From: Zychaea mexicana
Taxonomy: Eukaryota > Mucoromycota > Mucoromycetes > Mucorales > Lichtheimiaceae
Length of the DNA stretch: 64,000 bases
Direction of reading: 5' to 3'
NCBI RefSeq assembly: GCF_025766255.1
Contig: NW_026516728.1
Coordinates: 124,001-188,000, forward strand
In this document: positions 39,255 through 49,075 of the stretch, piece by piece
How positions within the stretch are numbered: the stretch's first letter is position 1
How the letters are laid out: every line of letters begins with the position of its first letter
Made by a program: the position numbers and the translations under genes
The notes under the pieces: model-generated
Database searches by the model: none
The model's input: only the letters and a program-made list of their open reading frames with translations
What the model was told of the DNA's origin: nothing

Positions 39255-41096
39255 ATGATTGGATTCTATACGCAGTCGCCCGACTGTAACGACAAAGAGA
39301 CGATCCAACGACTGTATAGCGGCTACGAGTCACCGTACGATGTTTGCGGACTTGATCGGGCCAAAATCCGAGCTTGCAAGATCTACTTTGCAATGACATG
39401 CGCCAACTTTGTGTTTATCACCTTGACAACCGTCATCTTCATCTACTTGGCCCACAGCACCAAAACACGCCACTTTAATCAACCCATCTCTCAAGCACCG
39501 GACCAACAACGACTTTTCCGTCAATGGCAGCGCACATCGCTCCAACAGCGCAGCACCTTTGGCACAACACTTGGAGCAATGGGTCATCTCGTATTTAGCA
39601 CTGGCGTCTGTATATCCCAATCCTATGTCGGTATTGGCACCTGCGAAATCTCGCTATGGGGTGTCGTGTTGGGCATCTACACCTGGACGTTTGCACTCCT
39701 CTGGCGCGCTTATAGGCTCCACTTTCTCTTGAAGCTCAACGCGTTCAAGATACGATACGCATCGATCAGCTGCAACATTGAAAACGAGCGACAAGTCGAC
39801 CAAGACAAAGACTACCAGTGGCTGGTCCACCAAAAAGACTGTCGTGCAATCCACATTGCTCGACCGCTTGTAGCGTACATTCTCATTTTCGCCTTGCTGG
39901 TAGTCGCATGCATCCTTGCCGAGTTACGCCACGCAAACTGCGAGCTCAATTGGGGTGTATTTATCCTGCTCGCCTTTGTTGGCTTTTTTGTGGTCATTGT
40001 CGCCCCGGCTATCGTCTGGCGCGCACAGCGGTACAAGGATGCCCATGGAATACGGAACGAGATCCTGATAGATTTGACAGCGGGTACGATCTGCTGTATC
40101 ATGGCCATCATATGGTACTATCGTTTTAACGGCACGCTGGTCAGGACACCTGAAGGCGTTTATTTTGACAAGTTTTTTGCTCCGCGCAATTGGCTCGTAT
40201 TCTTTACTACGATCAGCCATTTCACATCGGTCGTGTATCCCATCTCCCAGCTGCTACCGGAATGGTTTAAGTTTCGAACGCGAAACGAGGACAGAAGCAG
40301 CTGTCATAGCGGCGATCGACGTGGTTCCCAGAGTTCACGGACAGACCGGCCCAATGTTCCTCAAACGCCTGAAGCACTCGAAAAGCTACTGCGAGATCCG
40401 GAGGCGGTGGAAGAGCTCGTACAACTGGCGGTGCAAGATTTCAGTTCTGAAAACGTGCTCGCATACAAGGAATATTTGAACCTCGTCGACCGGCTCCAAT
40501 ACCTAAAGTACGGCCGTGTGGTGAAACGCTTTTCGCGACGGTTCAATTCATCAGCATCCACGCTGGTCGACTTTGAGCCCCGTGATAACGCAACCAGCGC
40601 GGATAAGGACTACGACTTGCTGGCCACGGTGATTAGCGGGTCTTCTCTAATAACCAATTTCGCCAAATATTACGATACCTATATCCGCGAAGGGGCTCCG
40701 CTTCAAGTTAATATATCATATCGTGCCCGACATGAGCTGGACTCGTACTTTACCCGTGCACGGTCAATGCATCAGATCAATGATGACAACAACAACAGCA
40801 ACAACAACAACAACAACAACGATACATTCACAGCGGCAGACTTGATCACCCCATGGACACATAAGCAGCAGCAGCAGCAGCAGCAACCGGAGCCTTTGTT
40901 ACCCGTATACGCAAATGACAGCAGCAGGAAGCTGGCGCGTTGGAGTTGGAGTTTGTCGTCAGAGTTTCCACCCTATCCCTTGTCAAGAACCGCCACCGGC
41001 CCGCAGCTGACGTTGTCCATGTTTGAAGGCGTACGGAACGAGCTGTTCTGGAATATATTTGCTAGCGTCTTTCCAAAGTATATCAACAGTAAATAA
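39255..41096 (+). CDS. Seven-transmembrane protein with C-terminal RGS domain
   Basis: 613-aa single-exon protein. Seven hydrophobic segments can be traced. They begin at about KIYFAMTCANFVFITLTTVI, LGAMGHLVFSTGVCIS, SLWGVVLGIYTWTFALLW, VAYILIFALLVVACIL, WGVFILLAFVGFFVVIVAP, TAGTICCIMAIIWYY and WLVFFTTISHFTSVVYPIS. The cytosolic part carries an RGS domain (residues ~370-540): LEKLLRDPEAVEELVQLAVQ, then FSSENVLAYKEYLNLVDRLQ, then a late helix NISYRARHELDSYF. RGS domains speed GTP hydrolysis by G-alpha. The GPCR-RGS plan is known from plant AtRGS1 and some fungi, where it dampens heterotrimeric G-protein signals. Asn and Gln runs near residue 520-550 are low-complexity. I chose the Met at 39255; an in-frame Met at 39183 would add 24 residues. 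Confidence 0.85.
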   Translation: MIGFYTQSPDCNDKETIQRLYSGYESPYDVCGLDRAKIRACKIYFAMTCANFVFITLTTVIFIYLAHSTKTRHFNQPISQAPDQQRLFRQWQRTSLQQRSTFGTTLGAMGHLVFSTGVCISQSYVGIGTCEISLWGVVLGIYTWTFALLWRAYRLHFLLKLNAFKIRYASISCNIENERQVDQDKDYQWLVHQKDCRAIHIARPLVAYILIFALLVVACILAELRHANCELNWGVFILLAFVGFFVVIVAPAIVWRAQRYKDAHGIRNEILIDLTAGTICCIMAIIWYYRFNGTLVRTPEGVYFDKFFAPRNWLVFFTTISHFTSVVYPISQLLPEWFKFRTRNEDRSSCHSGDRRGSQSSRTDRPNVPQTPEALEKLLRDPEAVEELVQLAVQDFSSENVLAYKEYLNLVDRLQYLKYGRVVKRFSRRFNSSASTLVDFEPRDNATSADKDYDLLATVISGSSLITNFAKYYDTYIREGAPLQVNISYRARHELDSYFTRARSMHQINDDNNNSNNNNNNNDTFTAADLITPWTHKQQQQQQQPEPLLPVYANDSSRKLARWSWSLSSEFPPYPLSRTATGPQLTLSMFEGVRNELFWNIFASVFPKYINSK

Positions 41097-41314
41097 TATA
41101 TTGAAAAGAACCTTAATTAGATTAATGACCCGTAAATATTTAATAACCGACCCCGTGTATGAAAAGTGATATACGTGCGTGTGTATCTCAACTCCCTCCC
41201 CTCCCCTCCCGTCTCTCCTTCTTTCCTTCTCTCTCTTTCTTTCTCTCTAGCTTTTTTACACATCCCACAATCCCAAATACCTCCTCTTACTCAATAACTA
41301 TTCTCTTTGTCCAA
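41097..41314. promoter_or_regulatory. CT-rich leader of the ZIP gene
   Basis: A strongly pyrimidine-rich stretch (about 41192-41250) lies just before the ZIP start codon, a common layout of fungal core promoters. An in-frame Met at 41159 lies before it and is unlikely to be used. Confidence 0.4.
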
Positions 41315-42409
41315 ATGGTGAATCCATTCATATGGTTACTGTTACTATGTATAACAATGCTCCTCGGAAGCTTTCTAGCGGGTTGTATACCGCTCTCGAC
41401 GAAGCTTTCCGAGTCCAAGCTGAGGCATTTGACAGCTCTTGGCGTTGGACTACTCATTGGCACAGCACTCGTCGTTATCATACCAGAAGGCGTCCAAACC
41501 TTGTACAGTGCCAATGCATCCGCCATTGCCGAAGAATCCGTCAACATGCCCGTTCATCGTTCAGCCATCGACCCACATTCGTCTTCTCATGACAGTTATT
41601 TAAACACCTACAACAACATGACGACGACGACGGTGCCAACGGCGACGAGCAGTTTGGATAAACGAGAGGAACCATACGACTACCACCACAGAGACGAAAC
41701 GTCTACGGAGCATACGGCTGTAGGACTCGCACTGATTGTGGGATTCGCAACCATGTTTATTGTCGATCAACTCAGTTCGCTTCATATGCATTCTTCGTCG
41801 TCGTCTTATGAACCAGCATCATCGTCCGAAGATTCATCATCATCATCAGCAGCAGCAGCAGGACAAGCATCATCCTCATCACCGGGAGCAGGCTCTTCCG
41901 GTGGCCACCGCTCTCGGTCACCTACCACACGATCCATGACACCGACAATCGGTCTTATTGTTCATGCAGCCGCCGACGGGATAGCGCTGGGCGCGTCCGC
42001 ATCACATCCTCAGCTCTCAATGGTGGTCTTTTTGGCCATCATGCTCCACAAGGCGCCTTCTGCGTTTGCGTTGACGACGGTACTACTCGCCGAGGGCTTG
42101 TCGAGAATCAGCGTGCGCAGACATTTGCTGCTCTTCTCCATGTCCGCACCGACGGGCGCAATCCTGACATACATCCTCCTCTACGTTTTCTCATCCGCAT
42201 CGTCTTCAGCCGCCGCCTCGGCCCATTTGGCATACTGGACAGGCGTATTACTGGTATTCTCCGGTGGCACCTTTTTGTACGTCGCCATGCATGCCTTACA
42301 GGAGTTACGGCCACCATCCCATTCGGATAAGCTGGCAGGATCGCAAGTTGCTGCAATCCTAGGCGGCATGTTCTTACCAGTTCTTCTCAATATTAGCCAT
42401 TCTCACTGA
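41315..42409 (+). CDS. ZIP-family zinc transporter, ZIP9/SLC39A9-like
   Basis: 364-aa single-exon membrane protein. TM1-3 read WLLLLCITMLLGSFLAGCIP, HLTALGVGLLIGTALVVIIPEGV and GLALIVGFATMFIVDQLSS. The ZIP metal-binding helices follow: GLIVHAAADGIALGASA (HxxxD type) and VVFLAIMLHKAPSAFALTT. GTFLYVAMHALQEL and a final GGMFLPVLLNISHSH complete the fold. The order and wording match human ZIP9 and its fungal relatives closely. A Ser/His-containing disordered loop between TM2 and TM3 and a Ser/Ala-rich loop after TM3 are expanded. ZIPs move zinc into the cytosol; ZIP9-type proteins often sit in the Golgi. Location here is inferred. Confidence 0.92.
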   Translation: MVNPFIWLLLLCITMLLGSFLAGCIPLSTKLSESKLRHLTALGVGLLIGTALVVIIPEGVQTLYSANASAIAEESVNMPVHRSAIDPHSSSHDSYLNTYNNMTTTTVPTATSSLDKREEPYDYHHRDETSTEHTAVGLALIVGFATMFIVDQLSSLHMHSSSSSYEPASSSEDSSSSSAAAAGQASSSSPGAGSSGGHRSRSPTTRSMTPTIGLIVHAAADGIALGASASHPQLSMVVFLAIMLHKAPSAFALTTVLLAEGLSRISVRRHLLLFSMSAPTGAILTYILLYVFSSASSSAAASAHLAYWTGVLLVFSGGTFLYVAMHALQELRPPSHSDKLAGSQVAAILGGMFLPVLLNISHSH

Positions 42410-42880
42410 AACAATAATTTTTTCTTATATCTTAATATACCTCCTCTCTTTTTTTCTCTCTTGTACAGAATTTTTTTCATTCTTTTTTGGGTCTACATTT
42501 GTTCTATTGCTGTTTAAAACATCATTAATCTCTAATAGACTATATAAAACTCTCTTTCTCTCTCTCTATATATATATTGAATTCACGTGGTCATAAACAA
42601 GTAACTGATGGTAGTACGCTTTGGGAGGGGCAAACGAGACACCATTGTTGCTCTATAATCCAAGACACTCTATACATGTTGTGTACGTGTATTAACTGGA
42701 TTAGTGACGGAAGAGAGAGGATGTTCATTATCACGCGAAAAGAAGTTGAAGCGGAGTGAACTCCAAACTCCCAAGTTGCCATGGCGACAAAAGTTCCAAG
42801 CCACCGCCGCCGGTGTAAAATTTTACTTTGAATTTTTGGCCACTGAGGAAACCTTCTCTTTTTTCTGCTCCACTACCGAC
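42410..42880. other. Intergenic: ZIP 3' flank and uL13 promoter
   Basis: T-rich and CT-rich sequence with a short (TA)n near 42566-42576. No gene is supported. Confidence 0.5.
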
Positions 42881-43797
42881 ATGTCGACTTTTGAAAAGGT
42901 GAGCCTTTACATCCTGTCTCCATGTTGACTCGCAAAAACAACATAGACAGCAATAACGTGGAACGACAAACTACACGCTTGTTATATGATTGAATGTGGC
43001 ATTGAAGGAAAAAAAAAGACTTGAATTGGAATTCTTTTTACTTATAATTTTATAAATTTTTAAAAAAGGTTGTTGTCATTGATGGCAAGGGTCATCTCCT
43101 CGGACGTCTCTCCTCTATCATTTCCAAGCAGGCTTTGAGCGGCCAGAAGGTCGTCGTTGTTCGTTGTGAGGAGTTGAACGTCTCGGGCGAGTTCTTCCGT
43201 AACAAGCGTATGTATCATTCATATTTTTTTTTGAGGACAAAAAGGGGAGAGGAAGGGTAAAATAATCCCATAATACAAACAATAACAGTAAAAAACTCAT
43301 GACCTCATTTCACGATTATACGCAACACATTCATGTATACAGTCAAGTACCACGCCTACCTCCACAAGCAGAACCGTGTCAACCCTCGCAAGGGCGGTCC
43401 CTTCCACTTCCGCGCCCCCTCGCGTATCTTGTACAAGGCCATCCGTGGTATGATCCCCCACAAGACCGCCCGTGGTGCTGCTGCTCTTGAGCGCATCAAG
43501 TTGTTCGAGGGTGTTCCCCCACCCTACGACAAGGTCAAGCGCATGGTCATCCCCGATGCCCTTCGTGTCCAGCGCTTGAAGCCCGGTCGCAAGTACACCT
43601 CTCTTGGTCGTATCTCCCAAGAGTATGGCTGGAAGTACCAGGACGTTGTTGCCAAGTTGGAGGAGAAGCGCAAGGCCAAGTCTGCCGCTTACTACCAGCG
43701 CAAGACCGCCCTTGCTGCCGTTGAGAAGAAGGCCGTTGCTTCCAAGGCTGATGCCGTCAAGGATATCAACGCTTCGCTCGCTGCCCTTGGTCACTAA
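42881..43797 (+). CDS. RPL16: Cytosolic ribosomal protein uL13 (L13A/L16)
   Basis: Large-subunit ribosomal protein, 203 aa from exons 42881-42898, 43069-43207 and 43343-43797. The first exon is just 18 bases (MSTFEK). Conserved stretches include [60 protein letters not shown] and [18 protein letters not shown]. The basic C-terminal helix is normal for the family. Codon use shows the strong C-ending bias of highly expressed fungal genes, unlike most neighbours. AATAAA at about 43861 could serve as a polyadenylation signal. Confidence 0.96.
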
Positions 43798-44251
43798 AAA
43801 GTCTTAACATTCCTCCGCTTCCTTCCACATACTCACACACACCCGCAGTGATGCACTTACAATAAACGGTTTTTGTTTGAATGTCGGGAAAACACTTGTT
43901 TTTTTTTCTTCTTTGGTGGGTTATTGATGTAAATTATATAAATGTGTGAAATGAATGTGTGTGTGTGTGTGTGATTGTGTATAGCGTGAAGAAATTTTCT
44001 GTCTTTTTAAAGGTGTGTAATAGGAGATTGTGAGTGTGTGCAAGTAAAAAGGAAATAAGAGAATAATATATAAGAGGAGGTAAATACTAGATAATCTGAC
44101 AACGAGTGTATGTGTGTGTGTGTGTGTTTGTGTTAAATGTAAAAGAGATGAGAAAAACTTTTATAAAGGTCCTGTTTTTGCATAAAAGTAAATCAGAATG
44201 AACGAGTGTGGGTGGTGGTATGATGTGTGCTGGGTGGTTATGCCCTCTTTT
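43798..44251. other. Convergent 3' flanks with (GT)n repeats
   Basis: Gap between the uL13 stop (plus) and the coiled-coil gene stop (minus). It has (GT)n tracts at about 43957-43972 and 44109-44127 and is otherwise AT-rich. Confidence 0.6.
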
Positions 44252-47200
44252 TTACGAGCGTCTGATCTTTTGCTTAACCTTGCTAAGTTGTGAATCGACT
44301 TCATCGAGCATGTCTTCTAGCTCCTCCTTTCTTCTACGCGACATGGGGCCGCCACCAGAAATGGGGATCTTGCTGTAATCAGATTGAAGCTACGTATGTA
44401 TATTCAATATTTAGTGAACTCTTCTATATACACGACATAGTCAACCTTTTTCATAATGTACTTTCTTACCTTTTCCTTTTCTTTTGTCAACTTCAGCAAT
44501 TGACGATCCAAGTCATCTTTCGATGTATGCGGTGCTGCTTCACTATTAAAGGATGAATGTGGCGTGTTTTCATAATCATCATCATACAGATTGTTATTGA
44601 TTGGGATAGAGCCGGATTGGGTACTTGTTCTTGTTGGACTAGGTGGCATAGATGAGTTATTGAAATGGTGATGATGATGATGATGCGAGCTTGGAATGGG
44701 CGACTGAGGGACGTTGTTGTTATTATCTTGTACAGCATACTCCTTTGGTATGTTTGCATGTTGAATATTAGGTGAGGCAGTAGGCGTCTCGATGGGTTGT
44801 GGCGAGTTGTTGATACTGTGATGATGGTCGCTACTGTCTTTTGATCCAGTATATTGTGACTTTTTAACAAGTTGATCCATCGTTGTCTTTAGAGTTTGGA
44901 TCTGATCATTCGCTTGGGAAAGTTCAGACTAAGAACGTTTTTTGGTTGGTAAGTCACCCCTAGTTTATAACTAGTGCATTACAACAACAAAACTCGAGAG
45001 CCAAACTTACTTTTAATCGTTGAATTTCCTTATTTTTACTCTTCAACTGGGTTCTCAAGCCTTCTTGTTCTTCGCGGGTTTCATTTTGAATTTTCTATAG
45101 AGCATAATGGGATAATTTTTGAGTCCAAGTTACACGAATAAACCTTTTTTACGGCGCATTAAAGAGCCAAGAACTAACTAACCTCTAGATCCGTTTTCCA
45201 TTGATCAGCCTCAAAGGATCGATCTCTATATACACATATAGCAAGGTTAGTATGTGAGTAAGATGGAAAAAAAGGATATAAAATGATTTTTTCTTTCTCA
45301 CGCACCTGGCATTGTCATTGCTTGACCTTAGCTTATTCAGTAATTCGTTGAGATCTTCTTCTCTATGCTTGTTATTTTCCTAAAAACAACAACGTCCGTG
45401 TTACACAGTTAATATCTGAGGTCATTTTAATTAACAATAAATATGTGTTCAAAAGAGCAAAAAGTCGCTAGGCACACCTTCTCTTCATCGTACTTTTGTT
45501 GCAATAATTCTTTTTCTTCCATCAGATCATCCATCATTTGGCTAAAATAGTCGAGATCTTTGGAAACAGCTAGAGAGAAGGAAAAATGGTGTCGATTCAG
45601 AGGCAATCATGTTAAATTAATTGATATTTTGTTTTTTTTGGACTTGAGTAATACCTTCTTTCTGGCCCTGTAAAACCTTGACGACAGAGCGCTCTTTTTC
45701 CAATTCTTCTCGTAACTGTTTGATGACAAGCGCAGGGTCTGATGATGATGATTTATCGAGCTCTGTTGTGCTTTTGATGCCCATGGTAGCAGTAGCATCT
45801 TTGCTTGCAATGCTAGTTGTGCTTTTCTTCTTCTTGACAGCAAGTGGTGTGTTGCTGTCGTTCTTGTTTGCCTTTGATGGACTCGTTTCTTGGCCACTAC
45901 TGCGCAGTTGTGGTAATGTAGATTTGCCCGGAATTTGTGATGGCTTACGGAGCCTCGAGCCTACTGCTGCTTTTGATGATGATGATGGTGATGGTGATGT
46001 TACATTGTTGTTATTTCTAGTGTTGTTGTTGTTGTTGTTGTTGGTAGTGCGTGAAGAGGAGCTTGGGGACGAAGTTGGGCTCAAAGATGACGATCCCGAC
46101 GACGAAGAATGCGTCGATTGAGTGCTTTTGTTCGGTGTAGGACGTGGCAATCGATCTGTCGACGAGACATGCGCAAGTGCTTTTGCACTGCCACCACCAC
46201 TACTACTACTGCTGCTGCTGATCATCGAAGACGACGACTTTTTCGGGATCGTCGATGGTGCTGCTAGTCGACTAGCAGAAGATGGTTTGGTTGTGTTCGA
46301 GTTGTATCGAGGACGGGTTGATCGTGAATCAGGCGATTTGAACCGAGAAACAACGGAATTTGTTTCGACTGCTGCTGTGGGTGTGGCGACCTGCTCGCTC
46401 TCTCCCCGCTGCTTTTTGTCATCTATGGAAAAAAAAACAGATTTAGTTCCGTGTGCAGCATGCAAATAAACAAAGACGTCTCTTGTTCTATTTACCTAGT
46501 AGTTCGTCGGGAGTAGTAGTAGTAGTAGCATTAGCATCAGCAACCAAAGGGGCGGGACTCGTAGTGGCAGCAGCCGTCGATCCGAGGTCGTGCGGTGCTA
46601 TATAATATAATATATCCGAGAGTGGTTGGGAACACGGGTCACTTGCTAAAAAAAAGTGAAATAAATGGGATGCATATTACCTTGTCCCAGTGTGGTGGGT
46701 ATCACATGATGATGATGCTCTTTGGCCGAAAGTGCCACAGTCGCCGCAGAAGCGTCTGTCAATGACGGTGGTGATTGTTGCGATGACAACACTTGCTGCT
46801 GCTGCTGGTGCTGGTGACGTTGTTGTTGCCCAGCGACATGGAGTACTGTATTATCAGGCACGGCAGGAGGTTCGTGGCAAACTTGGTTGTTGCTACTGCT
46901 CTGGCGTTTTCGAAGCGACCCAATACTTTGGCGTTTGTGTGGGAGGAACCCGCTTTGGTGTTATTTTTCGTATTGTTAGTTAAAATAGTTAAAAATATGA
47001 AATATGTATGTTGCATATTGTTTTAGAAAGATTTATTTTTTTTTACCTCATGCGTTTGCTTTTGACGGACCTGTCATCGTCAACATCGTTAACAGCGGGT
47101 GAGGAATGCTGTTGTTCAGGTAATGTCACTACAAAAATCGATAATAAAAATATTCAGTTCGTCCGGGTTATATATTATATTTATTACGCACAATTCAAAG

Positions 47201-47333
47201 GGCCCTGCAACAAAAAAAAATATTGAATTAACATAAAGACGTCTAGTATACCTGAAGACTTTTTGCTTAAACTAAATTTCTTCCAGAACTTTGTGGTCGA
47301 CGACTTTTCCTTTAGACCTTTGGTGGATGACAT
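44252..47333 (-). CDS. Multi-exon Ser/Asn-rich coiled-coil protein with enkurin-like C-terminus
   Basis: I cannot name the family firmly. The start at 47333 reads MSSTKGLKEKSSTTKFWKKF, followed by at least ten more exons with good splice sites. Residues up to ~450 are disordered: Gln/His runs, Thr runs, an Asn run and poly-Ser, and a KRQSIGSLRKRQ basic patch. The main exon at 46424-45660 ends in a coiled coil (VIKQLREELEKERSVVKVLQ). More coiled coil follows: MMDDLMEEKELLQQKYDEEK, REEDLNELLNKLRSS and REEQEGLRTQLKSKNKEIQR. After a His/Ser-rich spacer the protein ends LTKEKEKLQSDYSKIPISGG, RRRKEELEDMLDEVDSQLSK and VKQKIRRS. That end resembles the L..EY..IP...RRR..LE..L..V...L..VR..I pattern at the C-terminus of enkurin-type and other microtubule-linked proteins. 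A cytoskeletal role is a guess. Confidence 0.65.
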
Positions 47334-48439
47334 TCAGGAAAATATATAGGTACGTAGCAAAGGAATTCCAGTGGAAAGAAATAATTGGAAAAAGTGAATG
47401 TAGACAAAGGGGTGGGGGAAGTGAGTAGGAGGAGAAGGAAGACGGAGAGAGAGAGAGAAAGAAGAAAGAAAGAAAGTAAAGAAAAGAAAAAAGGAACGAT
47501 GGGTGATTTCAAATGAGGAAAGATGGTAGTGTAGCTTGTTGGATATATAACGTGTGTGTGGGTGGGTCCTCGAGGTGTGTGTTTGGCGGAGATCGCGCGT
47601 CTTTTTCCATGAGGGCTCTCTGAAATTTGCTACCTCACAGTAGAAACACACACGCCTCTGTTCCTCGTTATTGGGGATGGATGCATGTAGTTTCTTTTGC
47701 TGGAGGTTGAGAAGAGAGCGGGCATTCCCATTTTAAGGTCCATAAACTTCTGCGTAATTATGCTAATACCACAACTACTAATACAGTTTTCACGGGAGGG
47801 AGGGGGGAGAGCAAATAACACAGGGGGTTGGGGACGCATAATAGTTCAAGATGCAGTATCATATCGCACAGGAGTTTTTCTCTCTCGGGTTAAAAGCTAA
47901 GGCTCTACGTATCAAAAGAAAGGCCTCCCCTCTTTCCCCATAAAAAGAAACAGACATCATCTATCATCATATTGTACTACTTGTTTCTGCATCATCATCA
48001 TCATCATCATGTAATAGCCAAAGACCCTACAGATTTACAGACTAAATAAAGATGCACACAAGCTTATATAGACAGCACATTTTTCATACAGGTCTTTTTC
48101 TTTTACAACAGCATATTTTATACATACATGAATACGATTTGTGTTTAATGGATGTCGACGTTTTTCGTGGTGTTGACGATGTTGATGATGAGTTAATATA
48201 AAATACAATAATTCTTTCTTTTTTTTACACTTGTAGATAGTAATAGTAGTAGTAGTAGTAGTAGTAGTAGTTGTTGTTGTTGTTGTTGTTGTTGTTGCTG
48301 TAGCTGTAGTATTCGTAATATGCAATGATTCCCTCACATACACACAGAGTCACGTCTTTCTCTTTCTCCTATACACAAACGGCCCCTCTCTTTCTTCGAT
48401 AAGTAAAATAGTACTGATGATGATACTAATGATTTGGAT
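47334..48439. other. Intergenic: coiled-coil gene promoter and velvet gene 3' flank
   Basis: About 1.1 kb without a supported gene. It holds a CTTT/GA-rich leader near 47440-47490 and microsatellites (ATC)n at about 47992-48009. The trinucleotide block at 48240-48300 is listed separately. Confidence 0.5.
48240..48300. repeat. Compound (TAG)n-(TTG)n microsatellite
   Basis: A run of TAG/AGT triplets passes directly into a run of TTG triplets, about 60 bases in all, ending in GTAGCTGTAG. It lies in the 3' flank of the velvet gene. Confidence 0.85.
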
Positions 48440-49042
48440 TCACTCATCATCCTTAGCTTCTGATGACTTTCTCGCTCGTTTTGACTTTGTATCTCGTCGT
48501 GTAGGGATCTTGACACCTTGTTTGGCAAAACATTGAGAAAGTGGCGTCGGTGCTAATAGGTTTAAAAAAGATATGGCAAATGAGAACGTGTTTTATAATT
48601 GTTAACAAAGATATTAAACTTACGAACAACGCCAGGAAAGTTCTTTGCTGTAAACGCAGTAAGCATATCGGACGTAGTAGTTGTCAAGACGTGGCTGGTG
48701 GATGACGTATTTACAATTTTATAATCAGAGCTATTAATAGAAAAATACATGTTATATTATGTGACGACGACAACGACAATGTTGAAAAGGATATGAGGAG
48801 ACTTACGAGCCAATATCAATAAGAGAGAAAACGAGACGGAACCTGCCTTCGGATCGCAGACTTAGATCATGAAACACAAAGAATATTCCAAGTTCTCGCT
48901 GAATGTTGTAAAGCTTTGAAGGAGATGCTATGCAAGAGCCGACTAGATTCTTCATTTTGACATTTGTTTTGGCAGTGGCGGAGGATGATGATGTTGTTGT
49001 TGTTGTTGATGATGATGACGGTGATGCTGTGGATGCTGTCTG

Positions 49043-49075
<33 letters not shown>

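Noticed and set aside
43297..43794. 165-codon minus frame opposite uL13
   Set aside because: Shadow of the codon-biased ribosomal protein gene on the plus strand.
48035..48343. Thr-rich minus frame near the microsatellite
   Set aside because: Made by the (TAG)n/(TTG)n repeat; no real protein features.
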